NCBI GenBank assembly: GCA_036752825.1
Contig: DAIORV010000040.1
Coordinates: 1 to 18,238 of the forward strand
From: UBA5177 sp002413265
GTDB taxonomy: Bacteria > Chloroflexota > UBA5177
Direction of reading: 5' to 3'
Length of the DNA: 18,238 nucleotides
A program made the translations under genes and the position numbers. The notes under the pieces were generated by a model. That model made no database searches, had not been told where the DNA came from, and saw nothing but the letters and a program-made list of their open reading frames with translations. Below are positions 6,841 to 13,707 of the stretch, in pieces (positions within the stretch are counted from its first letter, which is position 1; each line of letters begins with the position of its first letter).

Positions 6841-7340
6841 CCAGACGGCTGCTTCGGCAGGGAGCCGTGCTCCGTGAGAGCCCCTCCGCTCCACACGTAA
6901 CGATCGGTGACCGTGCCGCCGGATGGACAGCACAAGGGGTCGCCCTGTTTGTAACTCTGCGCGATTACCTCAAAGCCCCCGGTGATCGGTTTGAGTGATT
7001 GCACGGCCGAGTATTCACTGTGGAAGATGGGAGCCCGTTGACCATCCACAAAGGCGTCCACTGCCTGGCAATGACCATCGGCGCTGCCGGTGCAAACGCT
7101 GTGAACCACGTAAAGATCATGATCACGCGGCAGCCGAATCGTAAGCCGGATATCGGGAGTGTACGACCTGGCTCGAAGGTAGGCCAGATGAATAGAGAGA
7201 GGCTGTGTGCTGCTGAAGCCGGTCGAGGTGGGAGGAAGCGTAGGTATTGACGTGGCCTGAGATGGCCCCTTGCCGCTCGTCCCGCAGCCCGACAGCACGA
7301 GGACGGCACAGGCTGTGGCTATGAATCGGAAGTCTGTCAT
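6837..7340 (-). CDS. Hypothetical lipoprotein (faintly LppP/LprE-like)
   Basis: A 167-residue protein with a lipoprotein signal: hydrophobic FIATACAVLVL then lipobox LSGC, lipidated Cys at residue 19. A Ser/Thr/Pro-rich linker follows (about residues 25-45), then a domain containing SVCTGSADGHCQAVDAFVDG and GDPLCCPSGGTVTDRYVWSGG. The latter resembles the end of actinobacterial LppP/LprE-type lipoproteins, where a Cys-Cys-Pro stretch precedes a W-x-G-G turn; this is from memory and needs a profile search. The extra cysteines suggest disulphides outside the cell. The ATG at 7340 has a GGGGGC stretch upstream. Its stop codon overlaps that of the 58-residue gene. Exact role unknown. Confidence 0.75.
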   Translation of the reverse strand: MTDFRFIATACAVLVLSGCGTSGKGPSQATSIPTLPPTSTGFSSTQPLSIHLAYLRARSYTPDIRLTIRLPRDHDLYVVHSVCTGSADGHCQAVDAFVDGQRAPIFHSEYSAVQSLKPITGGFEVIAQSYKQGDPLCCPSGGTVTDRYVWSGGALTEHGSLPKQPSG

Positions 7341-7372
7341 CTCTAGCGCCCCCGGCGATCGGAGCTCCTCTA

Positions 7373-7403
7373 TTGTTCACCAACCCGCAAAGCCCCATAG
7401 AAT
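7373..7403 (+). promoter_or_regulatory. Possible promoter for the 166-residue hypothetical gene
   Basis: TTGTTC (7373-7378) and TAGAAT (7398-7403) lie 19 bases apart in the 90-base gap between two divergent genes. The -10 box matches the consensus at five of six positions, the -35 box is poor and the spacing slightly long. A transcript would begin about 20 bases before the ATG at 7431. Confidence 0.3.
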
Positions 7404-7430
7404 CCAAAAACAAGAAGGCATCGCGAACCA

Positions 7431-7931
7431 ATGCAGGACGACGTGGCAATCGACCCGGCAAATCTTCTGCTCACTCCCGAGGAGACACGTACCGCTCTCG
7501 GGCCGGGAGTCTTCCTCGAAAACTCCAGGGGAACAAAGCAGACGGAAGAGCTTGGCACCATGCTCAAAGCCGCGGCCGTTAGCTCAGCCTTTCGCTCGTA
7601 TGCCGGACGAGCCCAAGAGGACGACACGGAGGTGCCCGTCCAAATCGGGCTCATGGCCCTGGTTTTCAAATCCGAGCACGCGGCGACCTATATGTTTGAT
7701 CAGGTTGCTCAGGCTTCTCATCTTCGAACCAAGCTGGATGATGTCGATGTCGCCGTGGAGACGGTGACCGCTTCAAACGGCCTGGTCAGCTACTGGAGCT
7801 ATCTCCATCTTCATACGGTACTGGGGATCGCAACTGTGGACACGCTCGATCCTGCCCGCGTTTCGATGACCGAGTTTCGATCGCTCGTCGGCACCTTCTC
7901 GGATCATGTCAAGCGATCCCTCTCGAATTGA
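7431..7931 (+). CDS. Hypothetical cytosolic protein, 166 residues
   Basis: I do not recognise this protein. It starts MQDDVAIDPANLLLTPEETRTALG and has no signal peptide, membrane helix or cysteine. The middle (RAQEDDTEVPVQIGLMALVFKSEHAATYMFDQVAQASHL) reads as a beta strand followed by a helix. The LTPEE-x6-G start resembles the opening of some extracytoplasmic sensor-like domains seen in actinobacterial lipoproteins, but here there is no export signal. AAGG lies 12 bases before the ATG, a little far for a ribosome site. It stands alone between a divergent lipoprotein gene and a tRNA gene. Base composition is like its neighbours. The frame is clearly coding by its protein-like composition and length; its role is unknown. 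Confidence 0.7.
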   Translation: MQDDVAIDPANLLLTPEETRTALGPGVFLENSRGTKQTEELGTMLKAAAVSSAFRSYAGRAQEDDTEVPVQIGLMALVFKSEHAATYMFDQVAQASHLRTKLDDVDVAVETVTASNGLVSYWSYLHLHTVLGIATVDTLDPARVSMTEFRSLVGTFSDHVKRSLSN

Positions 7932-8010
7932 GCTTGCCGCGCCGCGAGGGGCATTCGGTAAACTACGTTGCGGCTCGTCAACTCATGTTTAGGGCTGCGA
8001 TAGCCGCCGC

Positions 8011-8087
8011 GCGCCCGTAGCTCAGCTGGATAGAGCGTCTGCTTGCGGAGCAGAAGGCCGGGGGTTCGAATCCCTCCGGGCGTACCA
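8011..8087 (+). tRNA. tRNA-Arg, anticodon GCG
   Basis: A complete cloverleaf can be folded by hand. The acceptor stem is 8011-8017 with 8077-8083 (seven pairs, first G-U). The D arm is GCTC / GAGC with AGCTGGATA in the loop. The anticodon stem is TCTGC / GCAGA with loop TTGCGGA. The variable loop has five bases, and the T arm has a TTCGAAT loop. Discriminator A is followed by a gene-encoded CCA (8085-8087). The anticodon at 8045-8047 is GCG, reading CGC (and CGU by wobble) as arginine. C35 fits arginine identity. Most bacteria read these codons with an ACG tRNA edited to inosine, so GCG is less common. The gene ends 3 bases from the stop codon of the convergent exonuclease gene. Confidence 0.95.
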
Positions 8088-8090
8088 CAC

Positions 8091-8936
8091 CTAGCCGAAG
8101 CCAAATCGATTGAGTATCTGGCGAGAGGTGTCGTCGGGCGCCATTTTGGCTCTTGCTTCGCGTACTTCATCCACCGGGACCTCGAGGTCGGTCAGAACGG
8201 TCACTACCTGTCGGAAGAGGAAGGCCTCGGCCCGCCCTTCCGACAGCTTCGTCGACAGGCGAGGCGGCATTTCGTGCAGGTGCTCATACATGTTCTCGAG
8301 GGTTCCGTACTGCGCGACCAGCGAGGAGGCGGACTTGGCGCCTATCCCGGGAACTCCGGGAATGTTGTCCGACGCGTCGCCGGCCAGCGCCTTGAACGTT
8401 GTGACACCCGCGGGACTTACGCCTAGTCTGGCTCGAACATCGTCCTCAGACCGCGCGTGTAGGGGTGGATTGCTCGGCGAATACATCTCAATTCCGGGTC
8501 TAATCAGCTGGAGGAGATCGCGATCCGTCGAGACGATGATGGCGTGCTCACCTTCGGCAGCCAGCGCCACAGCCAGTGAGCCGATCAAATCGTCCGCTTC
8601 GAACCGCTCCCGAGCGACAACCGGTATGCCGAGTCCCGTCGCTACCTCCTGGAGAATGACTGTCTGACGGGCAAAATCATCCGCATGTTCGCCTCCCAGC
8701 GGCCCTCTCTGGCCCTGATAGTCGGGATAGAGATCGTGTCGAAAGGTGCTGAAGCCGGGAGTGTCGAATGCAAAGGTAACTCTGTCGGTCCCGAATTGGC
8801 GTATCGACAAGTTCAGAAACGTCAGAAGCCCGTAGACGCCGTTGATCGGCTTTTTGTCGGCTCCCACGATGGACCGAGGCAAGCTGGTGAATGACCGGTA
8901 CATGAGGTTGTAACCATCGATCAGTAATATCGCCAC
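8091..8936 (-). CDS. Stand-alone 5'-3' exonuclease (Pol I N-terminal / FEN family)
   Basis: Homologous to the 5' nuclease domain of DNA polymerase I, which removes RNA primers and flaps with two metal ions. The 281-residue protein shows ILLIDGYNLMYRSF (first metal-binding Asp), VTFAFDTPG, FEADDLIGSLA, IIVSTDRDLLQLI and the helix-hairpin-helix signature LAGDASDNIPGVPGIGAKSA, in family order. There is no polymerase domain after it, and the length fits the separate exonuclease proteins (YpcP/ExoIX-like). The usual Y-x-x-Y-K-x-x-R stretch is YPDYQGQRG here. I chose the GTG at 8936 because GAGGAGG lies five bases upstream and the protein then starts MAILLIDGYN; the frame is open to 8969. It is divergent from the sulfurtransferase gene. 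A separate full-length polA may exist elsewhere, which cannot be judged here. Confidence 0.93.
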   Translation of the reverse strand: MAILLIDGYNLMYRSFTSLPRSIVGADKKPINGVYGLLTFLNLSIRQFGTDRVTFAFDTPGFSTFRHDLYPDYQGQRGPLGGEHADDFARQTVILQEVATGLGIPVVARERFEADDLIGSLAVALAAEGEHAIIVSTDRDLLQLIRPGIEMYSPSNPPLHARSEDDVRARLGVSPAGVTTFKALAGDASDNIPGVPGIGAKSASSLVAQYGTLENMYEHLHEMPPRLSTKLSEGRAEAFLFRQVVTVLTDLEVPVDEVREARAKMAPDDTSRQILNRFGFG

Positions 8937-8977
8937 TAGCGCCTCCTCGTCGTACCGCCGCTCAGACATATGGCTCG

Positions 8978-8983
8978 TAAAAT
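8978..8983 (+). promoter_or_regulatory. Possible -10 box for the sulfurtransferase gene
   Basis: TAAAAT matches the -10 consensus at five of six positions, inside the only AT-rich patch of the 72-base gap between two divergent genes. A start near 8990 would give a leader of about 19 bases containing the GGAGG ribosome site. No clear -35 box. Confidence 0.35.
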
Positions 8984-9008
8984 ATAGATGCGTGGAGTGG
9001 AGGTGAGG

Positions 9009-9803
9009 ATGACCAGGGCGCCAAACTTTGTCAGTACCGCCTGGCTATCGGCGCGGTTGAGCGGCGACGTGGTGATAATGGACTGCCGGCCTCCGTTCTT
9101 CCACGCTCAAGGGCATGTTCCCGGCGCGGTCAATCTCCCACTGTTCTTGATCGCCGGAGCTGAGTCGGCTGAGGCAATCTCAGCCAGAGTAGGGCAGGCC
9201 GGAATCTCGCGCGGCGATCCGTTGGTGCTTTACGACGACGGCGCTTCCCCAACAGCTTCTCACGTCGCCTTCCTGCTCGAAGGTATCGGTCACCCATCCG
9301 TTTCCGTGCTCGATGGCGGGATCACCAAGTGGGCACGAGACGGATTCGACGTCGACTACTCTCCGGTGGTCCTCCCGGCTGCGGACTACGGCTCTCCCAC
9401 CTCCATTCCTGGGATTGCCGCCAGCACCGACGAAGTGCTTCAGGCGCTTAGCGACCCGGCGACGGTGATCGTCGATGTTCGTCACCCTTCCGAATATCTA
9501 GGTGTGCAGCACACAGCACGCAAGAACGGGCACATACCGGGAGCCATCAACATCGACTGGACCAACAACCTCGAGTCGACGGAGGGTGTCCCGCGTCTGC
9601 ACTCTACAGAAGACCTGAAACGTCTCTACGCGGACGCTGGTGTCACACCGGATAAGCACGTGATAGTGCACTGCCAATCCGGTAGCCGTTCCACGTTCAC
9701 CTGGCTGGTTCTCAAGAGTCTGGGATACGAAAACGTGTCCAACTATGCGGCCGGCTGGCAGGAGTGGGGAAACCGTCCTGACACACCGGTGGAAGAGGCT
9801 TGA
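9009..9803 (+). CDS. Two-domain sulfurtransferase (rhodanese / mercaptopyruvate type)
   Basis: Sulfurtransferases of this family move sulfane sulfur from thiosulfate or 3-mercaptopyruvate to cyanide or thiols in the cytosol. The protein has two rhodanese domains: an N-terminal one (DCRPPFFHAQGHVPGAVNLP ... DGGITKWARDGF), which lacks the catalytic Cys (YDDGASPTAS in the loop), and a C-terminal one (VDVRHPSEYLG, HIPGAINIDW) with the active loop CQSGSRST, catalytic Cys222. This split between a silent and an active domain is normal for the family. Length of 264 residues is typical. I use the ATG at 9009, since GGAGG lies five bases upstream; an ATG at 8988 is in frame but lies close to the likely transcription start. 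The stop overlaps the start of the deacetylase gene. The loop does not by itself decide the donor. Confidence 0.93.
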   Translation: MTRAPNFVSTAWLSARLSGDVVIMDCRPPFFHAQGHVPGAVNLPLFLIAGAESAEAISARVGQAGISRGDPLVLYDDGASPTASHVAFLLEGIGHPSVSVLDGGITKWARDGFDVDYSPVVLPAADYGSPTSIPGIAASTDEVLQALSDPATVIVDVRHPSEYLGVQHTARKNGHIPGAINIDWTNNLESTEGVPRLHSTEDLKRLYADAGVTPDKHVIVHCQSGSRSTFTWLVLKSLGYENVSNYAAGWQEWGNRPDTPVEEA

Positions 9804-10480
9804 GGCTCGCTGTAGCTCTGACTCTTAGCGTCGCTTCTATAACGTCGCCTCGTGCACACATCGTCTCTTCGGGCTCGGGGCATGCCCGCGTCGTCGTGCT
9901 CACCTTCGATGCGGGTGCCGATCGGGGCTACGCCTCGTCCATCCTCAGAATCCTGGAACGAAATCATCTGCATGCGACGTTTGGAATGACGGGACGATGG
10001 GCGGACCAGAACCCCGATCTCATGAGGCAGATGGCTCGTGATCACGACACCTTCATCAATCACACTTTCGACCACCAGTCCTTCACCGGGCTTTCTACGG
10101 GGCTACGGCCGCTCTCTACAGCGAGTCGAAGTTGGGAGGTCGAAGAGACGGAGCGGGCCGTTCGCCGTCTCACCGGCCAAACAACGAAGCCCTACTTTCG
10201 GCCACCGTACGGCGACTACGACACTGCGACCCTGGTACTTGTCCGACGCCTTGGGTACCGCTACATGGTGATGTGGACCGTGGACTCGTTAGGCTGGCAA
10301 CATCTGCCGGCCCGGCAGATCGTCAGTCGGTGCCTGTCCCTGGTTCGTCCCGGAGCCATCCTGCTGATGCACGTCGGAAGTCAGTCGCAGGACGCTCTGG
10401 CGCTGCAAGCCATAGTCGATGGGCTGCGGCATCGAAGCTACCGGTTTGAGACCGTTCCCGAGCTTTTAGCAGGTGCCTGA
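9800..10480 (+). CDS. NodB-family polysaccharide deacetylase, secreted
   Basis: NodB-domain enzymes remove acetyl groups from N-acetylglucosamine polymers such as peptidoglycan, chitin or exopolysaccharide. The start is a TTG sharing bases with the preceding TGA, so translation is probably coupled. Residues 1-19 (RLAVALTLSVASITSPRA) look like an export signal. The catalytic motifs follow in order: TFDAGAD (Asp37 as base, Asp41 nearby) in place of TFDDG, NHTFDHQSF (the metal-binding H-S/T-x-x-x-H type motif), FRPPYGDYD, WTVDSLGW and ILLMH. The TFDAGAD form occurs in a known subgroup, so activity is likely. At 226 residues it is one catalytic domain with no binding module. The substrate is unknown; cell-wall or capsule glycan is the natural guess. 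Its last 43 bases overlap the 3' end of the convergent prenyl synthase gene. Confidence 0.9.
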   Translation: MRLAVALTLSVASITSPRAHIVSSGSGHARVVVLTFDAGADRGYASSILRILERNHLHATFGMTGRWADQNPDLMRQMARDHDTFINHTFDHQSFTGLSTGLRPLSTASRSWEVEETERAVRRLTGQTTKPYFRPPYGDYDTATLVLVRRLGYRYMVMWTVDSLGWQHLPARQIVSRCLSLVRPGAILLMHVGSQSQDALALQAIVDGLRHRSYRFETVPELLAGA

Positions 10481-11487
10481 CCGGTGAGCTCGAAGGCGAC
10501 GCTCTGAAGATTCTCGATGAACTCGCCATCGAGTCCCGAGCGCTGCAACGCACTCAGGGCAGATTCGAGGTTCGTCTCCACAACGTCTTCGGTGTCTGAG
10601 CGCGCGTCGAGCCGATCTAGAGTCTCGCGCACTAGGTCGAGGTCCACCGCTGCCCCAGCGAAGTAAGCCTCGAAGGTGCGCTCATCTCCGCCACGAGCCC
10701 GCTGCGCGGCAAGTAGCACGGGCAGGGTTTTCTTGCAGTTCCTCAGATCGGTGCCGGGAAGCTTTCCTGTCTCCTCCGCAGAGCCCCATATCCCCATGAT
10801 GTCGTCATGAATTTGATAAGCAATGCCCAGCCACCTGCCGAAGTCGCGAAGGTGACCCAGAAACGCTTCGTCCATGCCGCCGATTCTGGCTCCCGACCAG
10901 ACGCAAAACCCGACCAGGGCAGCCGTCTTTCGCGAGATCATATCGATGTACTCATCGATCGCGACCGAAGCGCGCGACTCGAAGCTCATATCGAGAAACT
11001 GTCCAAGGGTCAGTAGCAGTGCGGTCTCCTGGAACGCCTTCCCCACCGCGACGGCCGTCTCGGCATCCGCAATCGCCATGACCGCCCGACTTGCAAGCGC
11101 AAACAGCCCGTCTCCGACGTTTATCCCCTGGGGCTCGCCCCACAACTTCCAGACGGTGGGCCTGTGCCTTCTGGACGGGTCTCGATCCTGGATGTCGTCG
11201 TGAACGAGGGAGAAATTATGAAGAAGCTCGACCGAAACGGCCGTGTCCAGTGCTTGTTCGCCGCGGCATCCTAAGGCCTCGCACGCCAGGAGACAGAGTA
11301 GGGGGCGGAACCTCTTTCCCGAAGGCGCCAGTGTCGGCTTCAAGGTCTCGTCAGCGTAGCCGAGCTGATATCGCATCATGCCTGCAAAATCGGACGAATC
11401 CTCAGGCCACGCGAGCCATTTCTGGATTCGCGCATCGAGCTGGGACCCATATCTCGACTGCAGGTCTGCAAGAGGCGATGTACGCAC
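10438..11487 (-). CDS. Polyprenyl (GGPP-type) diphosphate synthase
   Basis: Trans-isoprenyl diphosphate synthases condense isopentenyl diphosphate with an allylic diphosphate using Mg2+. The 349-residue protein has GKRFRPLLCLLACEAL, the first Asp-rich motif DDIQD at 97-101 followed by RRHRPTVW, and a second motif DDIMG at 228-232 within HDDIMGIWGSAEETGK. The DDxxG-IWG form of the second motif is seen in geranylgeranyl diphosphate synthases of actinobacteria, Chloroflexota and archaea, so a C20 product is likely, though chain length is not proven by sequence alone. The GTG at 11487 has GAGGAG five bases upstream. It is divergent from hemC. It differs clearly from the second synthase in this window (14487-15446), so the two probably have different products. 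Confidence 0.92.
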   Translation of the reverse strand: MRTSPLADLQSRYGSQLDARIQKWLAWPEDSSDFAGMMRYQLGYADETLKPTLAPSGKRFRPLLCLLACEALGCRGEQALDTAVSVELLHNFSLVHDDIQDRDPSRRHRPTVWKLWGEPQGINVGDGLFALASRAVMAIADAETAVAVGKAFQETALLLTLGQFLDMSFESRASVAIDEYIDMISRKTAALVGFCVWSGARIGGMDEAFLGHLRDFGRWLGIAYQIHDDIMGIWGSAEETGKLPGTDLRNCKKTLPVLLAAQRARGGDERTFEAYFAGAAVDLDLVRETLDRLDARSDTEDVVETNLESALSALQRSGLDGEFIENLQSVAFELTGQAPAKSSGTVSNR

Positions 11488-11539
11488 CTGGTCTCCTCAA
11501 AGTCGGAACGTGGCTACCATGTGTCCGGGGAGGGATCGA

Positions 11540-12460
11540 ATGACTGCCGTCACTGGCGCCGTACGGATCGGCACCCGGGGCAGCCCTCTGGCCAGAAAGC
11601 AGACCGAGATGATTCTTCGTGAGCTGCGCGAGAGACATCCGAGCCTAGAGTTTGTCGTTCAGACAATCCAAACCATTGGCGACCGCAATACCGACGACAG
11701 AATTTCAGACATCGGCGACAAAGGGATATTTGTTCGAGCAATCGAAGCCGCCCTGCTCGACGAGTCGATCGACATCGCCGTTCATAGCCTCAAGGACGTC
11801 CCAGGAGACGATCAGCACCCGCGGCTGACCCTAGCGGCGTTCTCGGCTCGAGAAGACCCACGCGATGCGCTGGTCGCTCGCTGTGGAGGGCGGCTCGAGG
11901 ATCTTCCCACCGGTTCGCGGGTGGGCACCAGCAGTCTTCGCCGGCGCGCTCAGCTTCGCGAAGCCCGTCCGGACATCACAGTCGTCGACATACGAGGCAA
12001 CGTCGAAACGCGACTCGACAAGACTTTGGAAGGAGACTATGACGCCGTGATTCTGGCTGCAGCGGGTCTGAAACGGCTTGGCTTGGAACGATACATCTCG
12101 GAGTATCTCTCGCCCGACCATTTCGTTCCGGACGCGGGGCAGGGAATCATCGTGGTGCAGACCAGAACGGGTGCCTCCGCGCAAACCCTTGTCGGTTCGA
12201 TCGATGATGCGAAAAGCCGAACGATCGCCACGGCAGAGCGAGCCGTCGCCCAGGCGCTCGAGGCTGATTGCCGCAGCCCTGTCGGTGCCTTCGCCGCCTT
12301 AACTGGGGAAGAACTATCGCTGATTGGCATGGCCGCGTCCGAAGACTGCGACGTCGTCGTGCGCGAAAAGCTCAAGGGGCCGGCGAGCGACGCCCTGGCT
12401 CTCGGTCACCAGCTCGGCCACACGCTGGCTAAGGGCCTCGAAAATCGGTGCCTATACTGA
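11540..12460 (+). CDS. hemC: Hydroxymethylbilane synthase (porphobilinogen deaminase)
   Basis: HemC joins four porphobilinogen units into hydroxymethylbilane in cytosolic tetrapyrrole (haem, sirohaem or cobalamin) synthesis. The 306-residue protein begins with RIGTRGSPLARKQTE and has IGDKGIFVRAIEAALL, DIAVHSLKDVP (with the catalytic Asp of the family), RVGTSSLRRRAQLR, DIRGNVETRLDK and ALEADCRSPVGAFA. Cys244 in the last motif carries the dipyrromethane cofactor. The frame is open to 11378, but the ATG at 11540 has GGGGAGGG just upstream and gives the usual length. The HIT gene starts four bases after its stop. No other haem-synthesis gene is in the window. Confidence 0.97.
   Translation: MTAVTGAVRIGTRGSPLARKQTEMILRELRERHPSLEFVVQTIQTIGDRNTDDRISDIGDKGIFVRAIEAALLDESIDIAVHSLKDVPGDDQHPRLTLAAFSAREDPRDALVARCGGRLEDLPTGSRVGTSSLRRRAQLREARPDITVVDIRGNVETRLDKTLEGDYDAVILAAAGLKRLGLERYISEYLSPDHFVPDAGQGIIVVQTRTGASAQTLVGSIDDAKSRTIATAERAVAQALEADCRSPVGAFAALTGEELSLIGMAASEDCDVVVREKLKGPASDALALGHQLGHTLAKGLENRCLY
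12453..12458 (+). promoter_or_regulatory. -10-like box fitting a leaderless start of the HIT gene
   Basis: TATACT occupies positions -12 to -7 relative to the ATG at 12465. With normal spacing, transcription would begin at or next to that ATG. No ribosome site precedes the ATG. The box lies inside the last codons of hemC. No good -35 box was found. Confidence 0.35.
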
Positions 12461-12464
12461 TGCC

Positions 12465-12809
12465 ATGGACGACTGCCTGTTCTGCCGAATAGTGGCGGGC
12501 GAGGTACCGGCTCAAGTCGTATACAGCGACGACGATCTTATTGCATTCAGAGACATCCAGCCCCAGGCCCCCGTCCACGTTTTGGTGATCCCGCGTAAGC
12601 ACATCCCGACATTCGGCGATCTAAGCGACGAGGACGAGATCCTCGTGGGTCGCATCGCCAGGGCCGCTGCTCGCATTGCCGAGCAGGAGGGAGTGAGTAA
12701 GTCGGGCTATCGCAGCGTTGTAAACGCCGGACCGGATGCCAATCAGAGTGTCCCGCACCTGCATCTTCATGTGCTGGGCGGCCGTCCTATGAGCTGGCCG
12801 CCGGGCTGA
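12465..12809 (+). CDS. HIT-family nucleotide hydrolase (HINT-like)
   Basis: Histidine-triad proteins of the HINT branch hydrolyse nucleoside phosphoramidates and acyl-adenylates in the cytosol as dimers. The 114-residue protein starts DCLFCRIVAGEVPA, the usual HINT opening with a C-x-x-C pair, and has VYSDDDLIAFRDIQPQAPVH, VIPRKHIPT, the conserved Asn-Gly-type loop here as VNAGPDANQSVPHLHLHVLGG, and the triad H-L-H-L-H-V at its end. Length is typical. It follows hemC by four bases and precedes rsmI by four, so it lies within the same dense unit. There is no good ribosome site before the ATG; see the -10-like box at 12453 for a possible leaderless start. The physiological substrate is not known for most bacterial members. 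Confidence 0.95.
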   Translation: MDDCLFCRIVAGEVPAQVVYSDDDLIAFRDIQPQAPVHVLVIPRKHIPTFGDLSDEDEILVGRIARAAARIAEQEGVSKSGYRSVVNAGPDANQSVPHLHLHVLGGRPMSWPPG

Positions 12810-12813
12810 TGAA

Positions 12814-13680
12814 GTGGGGCGCCTGTACGTAGTAGGGACGCCGATCGGCAACCTGGAGGATGTCACGTATCGGGCAGTCCGAGTGCTTGGCGAGGTGCCG
12901 TTGATTCTGGCCGAGGATACGCGACACTCCAGGAAGCTGCTGTCGCGCTACGGCATAGGCGGACGGTTGATGAGCTACCACCAGCACAACAAGAACTCCC
13001 GATTGGATATGACGCTTGCGGCCCTCGAACATGGCGATGTGGCGCTCATATCGAGCGCCGGCATGCCCTCCATATCGGACCCCGGCTTCGAGCTCATCGC
13101 GGCTGCCGTCCAAAGAGGTATTGAGGTGGATGTGCTGCCGGGTCCGAGTGCGGTCGTGACCGCTGTAGTGGGAGCTGCCCTGCCGGCTCCCGGCTTCGTC
13201 TTCCATGGCTTCTTACCGAGACAGCGAACTCATAAGCGGGCGCGCCTGAGAATGCTCTCCGGACTGCAGCTGGTCACGGTGCTCTACGAAAGCCCTCACC
13301 GCTTGGTAGACACCCTCGAGGAGATTCGTGCTGTGATGGGGGAACGAAGCCTAGTCCTGGCTCGCGAGCTGACCAAACTTCACCAGGAGTACGTGCGCTG
13401 CACCGTTTCTGACGCCATAGAAAAATATTGCAGGCAGGAACCACAAGGAGAATTCACGATCGTCATTGCGCCGGGAGAGCCCCCTTCTCCCGAGCACAAC
13501 TTGGACACGGCGCGGAATGAGGTGCTCCGGAGGCGCCTGCAGGGGGAGAACCGCCGCGCAGTGCTGAAGCATATATCAGAGCAATTCGGCATCCCGAGAA
13601 ACGACGCATACGCCATGTGGATCGAAGCGGAAGACGACCAGCAGCAGAGCGACGAGCGAGACTCACCCGTTGGGGAGTGA
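12814..13680 (+). CDS. rsmI: 16S rRNA (cytidine(1402)-2'-O)-methyltransferase RsmI
   Basis: RsmI uses S-adenosylmethionine to 2'-O-methylate C1402 in the decoding centre of 16S rRNA. The sequence has the tetrapyrrole-methylase-fold signatures of this subfamily: LYVVGTPIGNLEDVTYRA, ILAEDTRHSRKLL, LISSAGMPSISDPGFELI, LPGPSAVVTAVVGA, FHGFLPRQRTHKRARL and VLYESPHRLVDTLEEI, then a C-terminal helical extension (KHISEQFGIPRNDAYAMW). At 288 residues it matches the family. The usual G-D-A-G of the SAM loop is S-A-G-M-P here. The start is a GTG at 12814, four bases after the HIT stop, with no strong ribosome site, so expression may depend on translation of the HIT gene. It is followed by tatD; in many bacteria metG lies between them. 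Confidence 0.95.
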   Translation: MGRLYVVGTPIGNLEDVTYRAVRVLGEVPLILAEDTRHSRKLLSRYGIGGRLMSYHQHNKNSRLDMTLAALEHGDVALISSAGMPSISDPGFELIAAAVQRGIEVDVLPGPSAVVTAVVGAALPAPGFVFHGFLPRQRTHKRARLRMLSGLQLVTVLYESPHRLVDTLEEIRAVMGERSLVLARELTKLHQEYVRCTVSDAIEKYCRQEPQGEFTIVIAPGEPPSPEHNLDTARNEVLRRRLQGENRRAVLKHISEQFGIPRNDAYAMWIEAEDDQQQSDERDSPVGE

Positions 13681-13681
13681 T

Positions 13682-13689
13682 GCTAGTAT
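13682..13689 (+). promoter_or_regulatory. Extended -10-like box before tatD
   Basis: A TGC just before TAGTAT (13684-13689) gives the TGn extension typical of promoters that work without a strong -35 box. It overlaps the end of rsmI by no more than a few bases. Transcription would begin near 13696, upstream of both possible tatD starts. Confidence 0.4.
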
Positions 13690-13707
13690 CCGAGGGGCCG
13701 CGAGGCT

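Noticed and set aside
11378..11539. 54-residue N-terminal extension of the hemC frame
   Set aside because: It overlaps the divergent prenyl synthase 5' end, does not look like a HemC N-terminus, and the ATG at 11540 has a strong ribosome site and gives the normal length.
12814..13680. Reading rsmI as a cobalamin/uroporphyrinogen methyltransferase because of nearby hemC
   Set aside because: The TPIGNL, AEDTRHSRKLL and YESPHR signatures are specific for RsmI.
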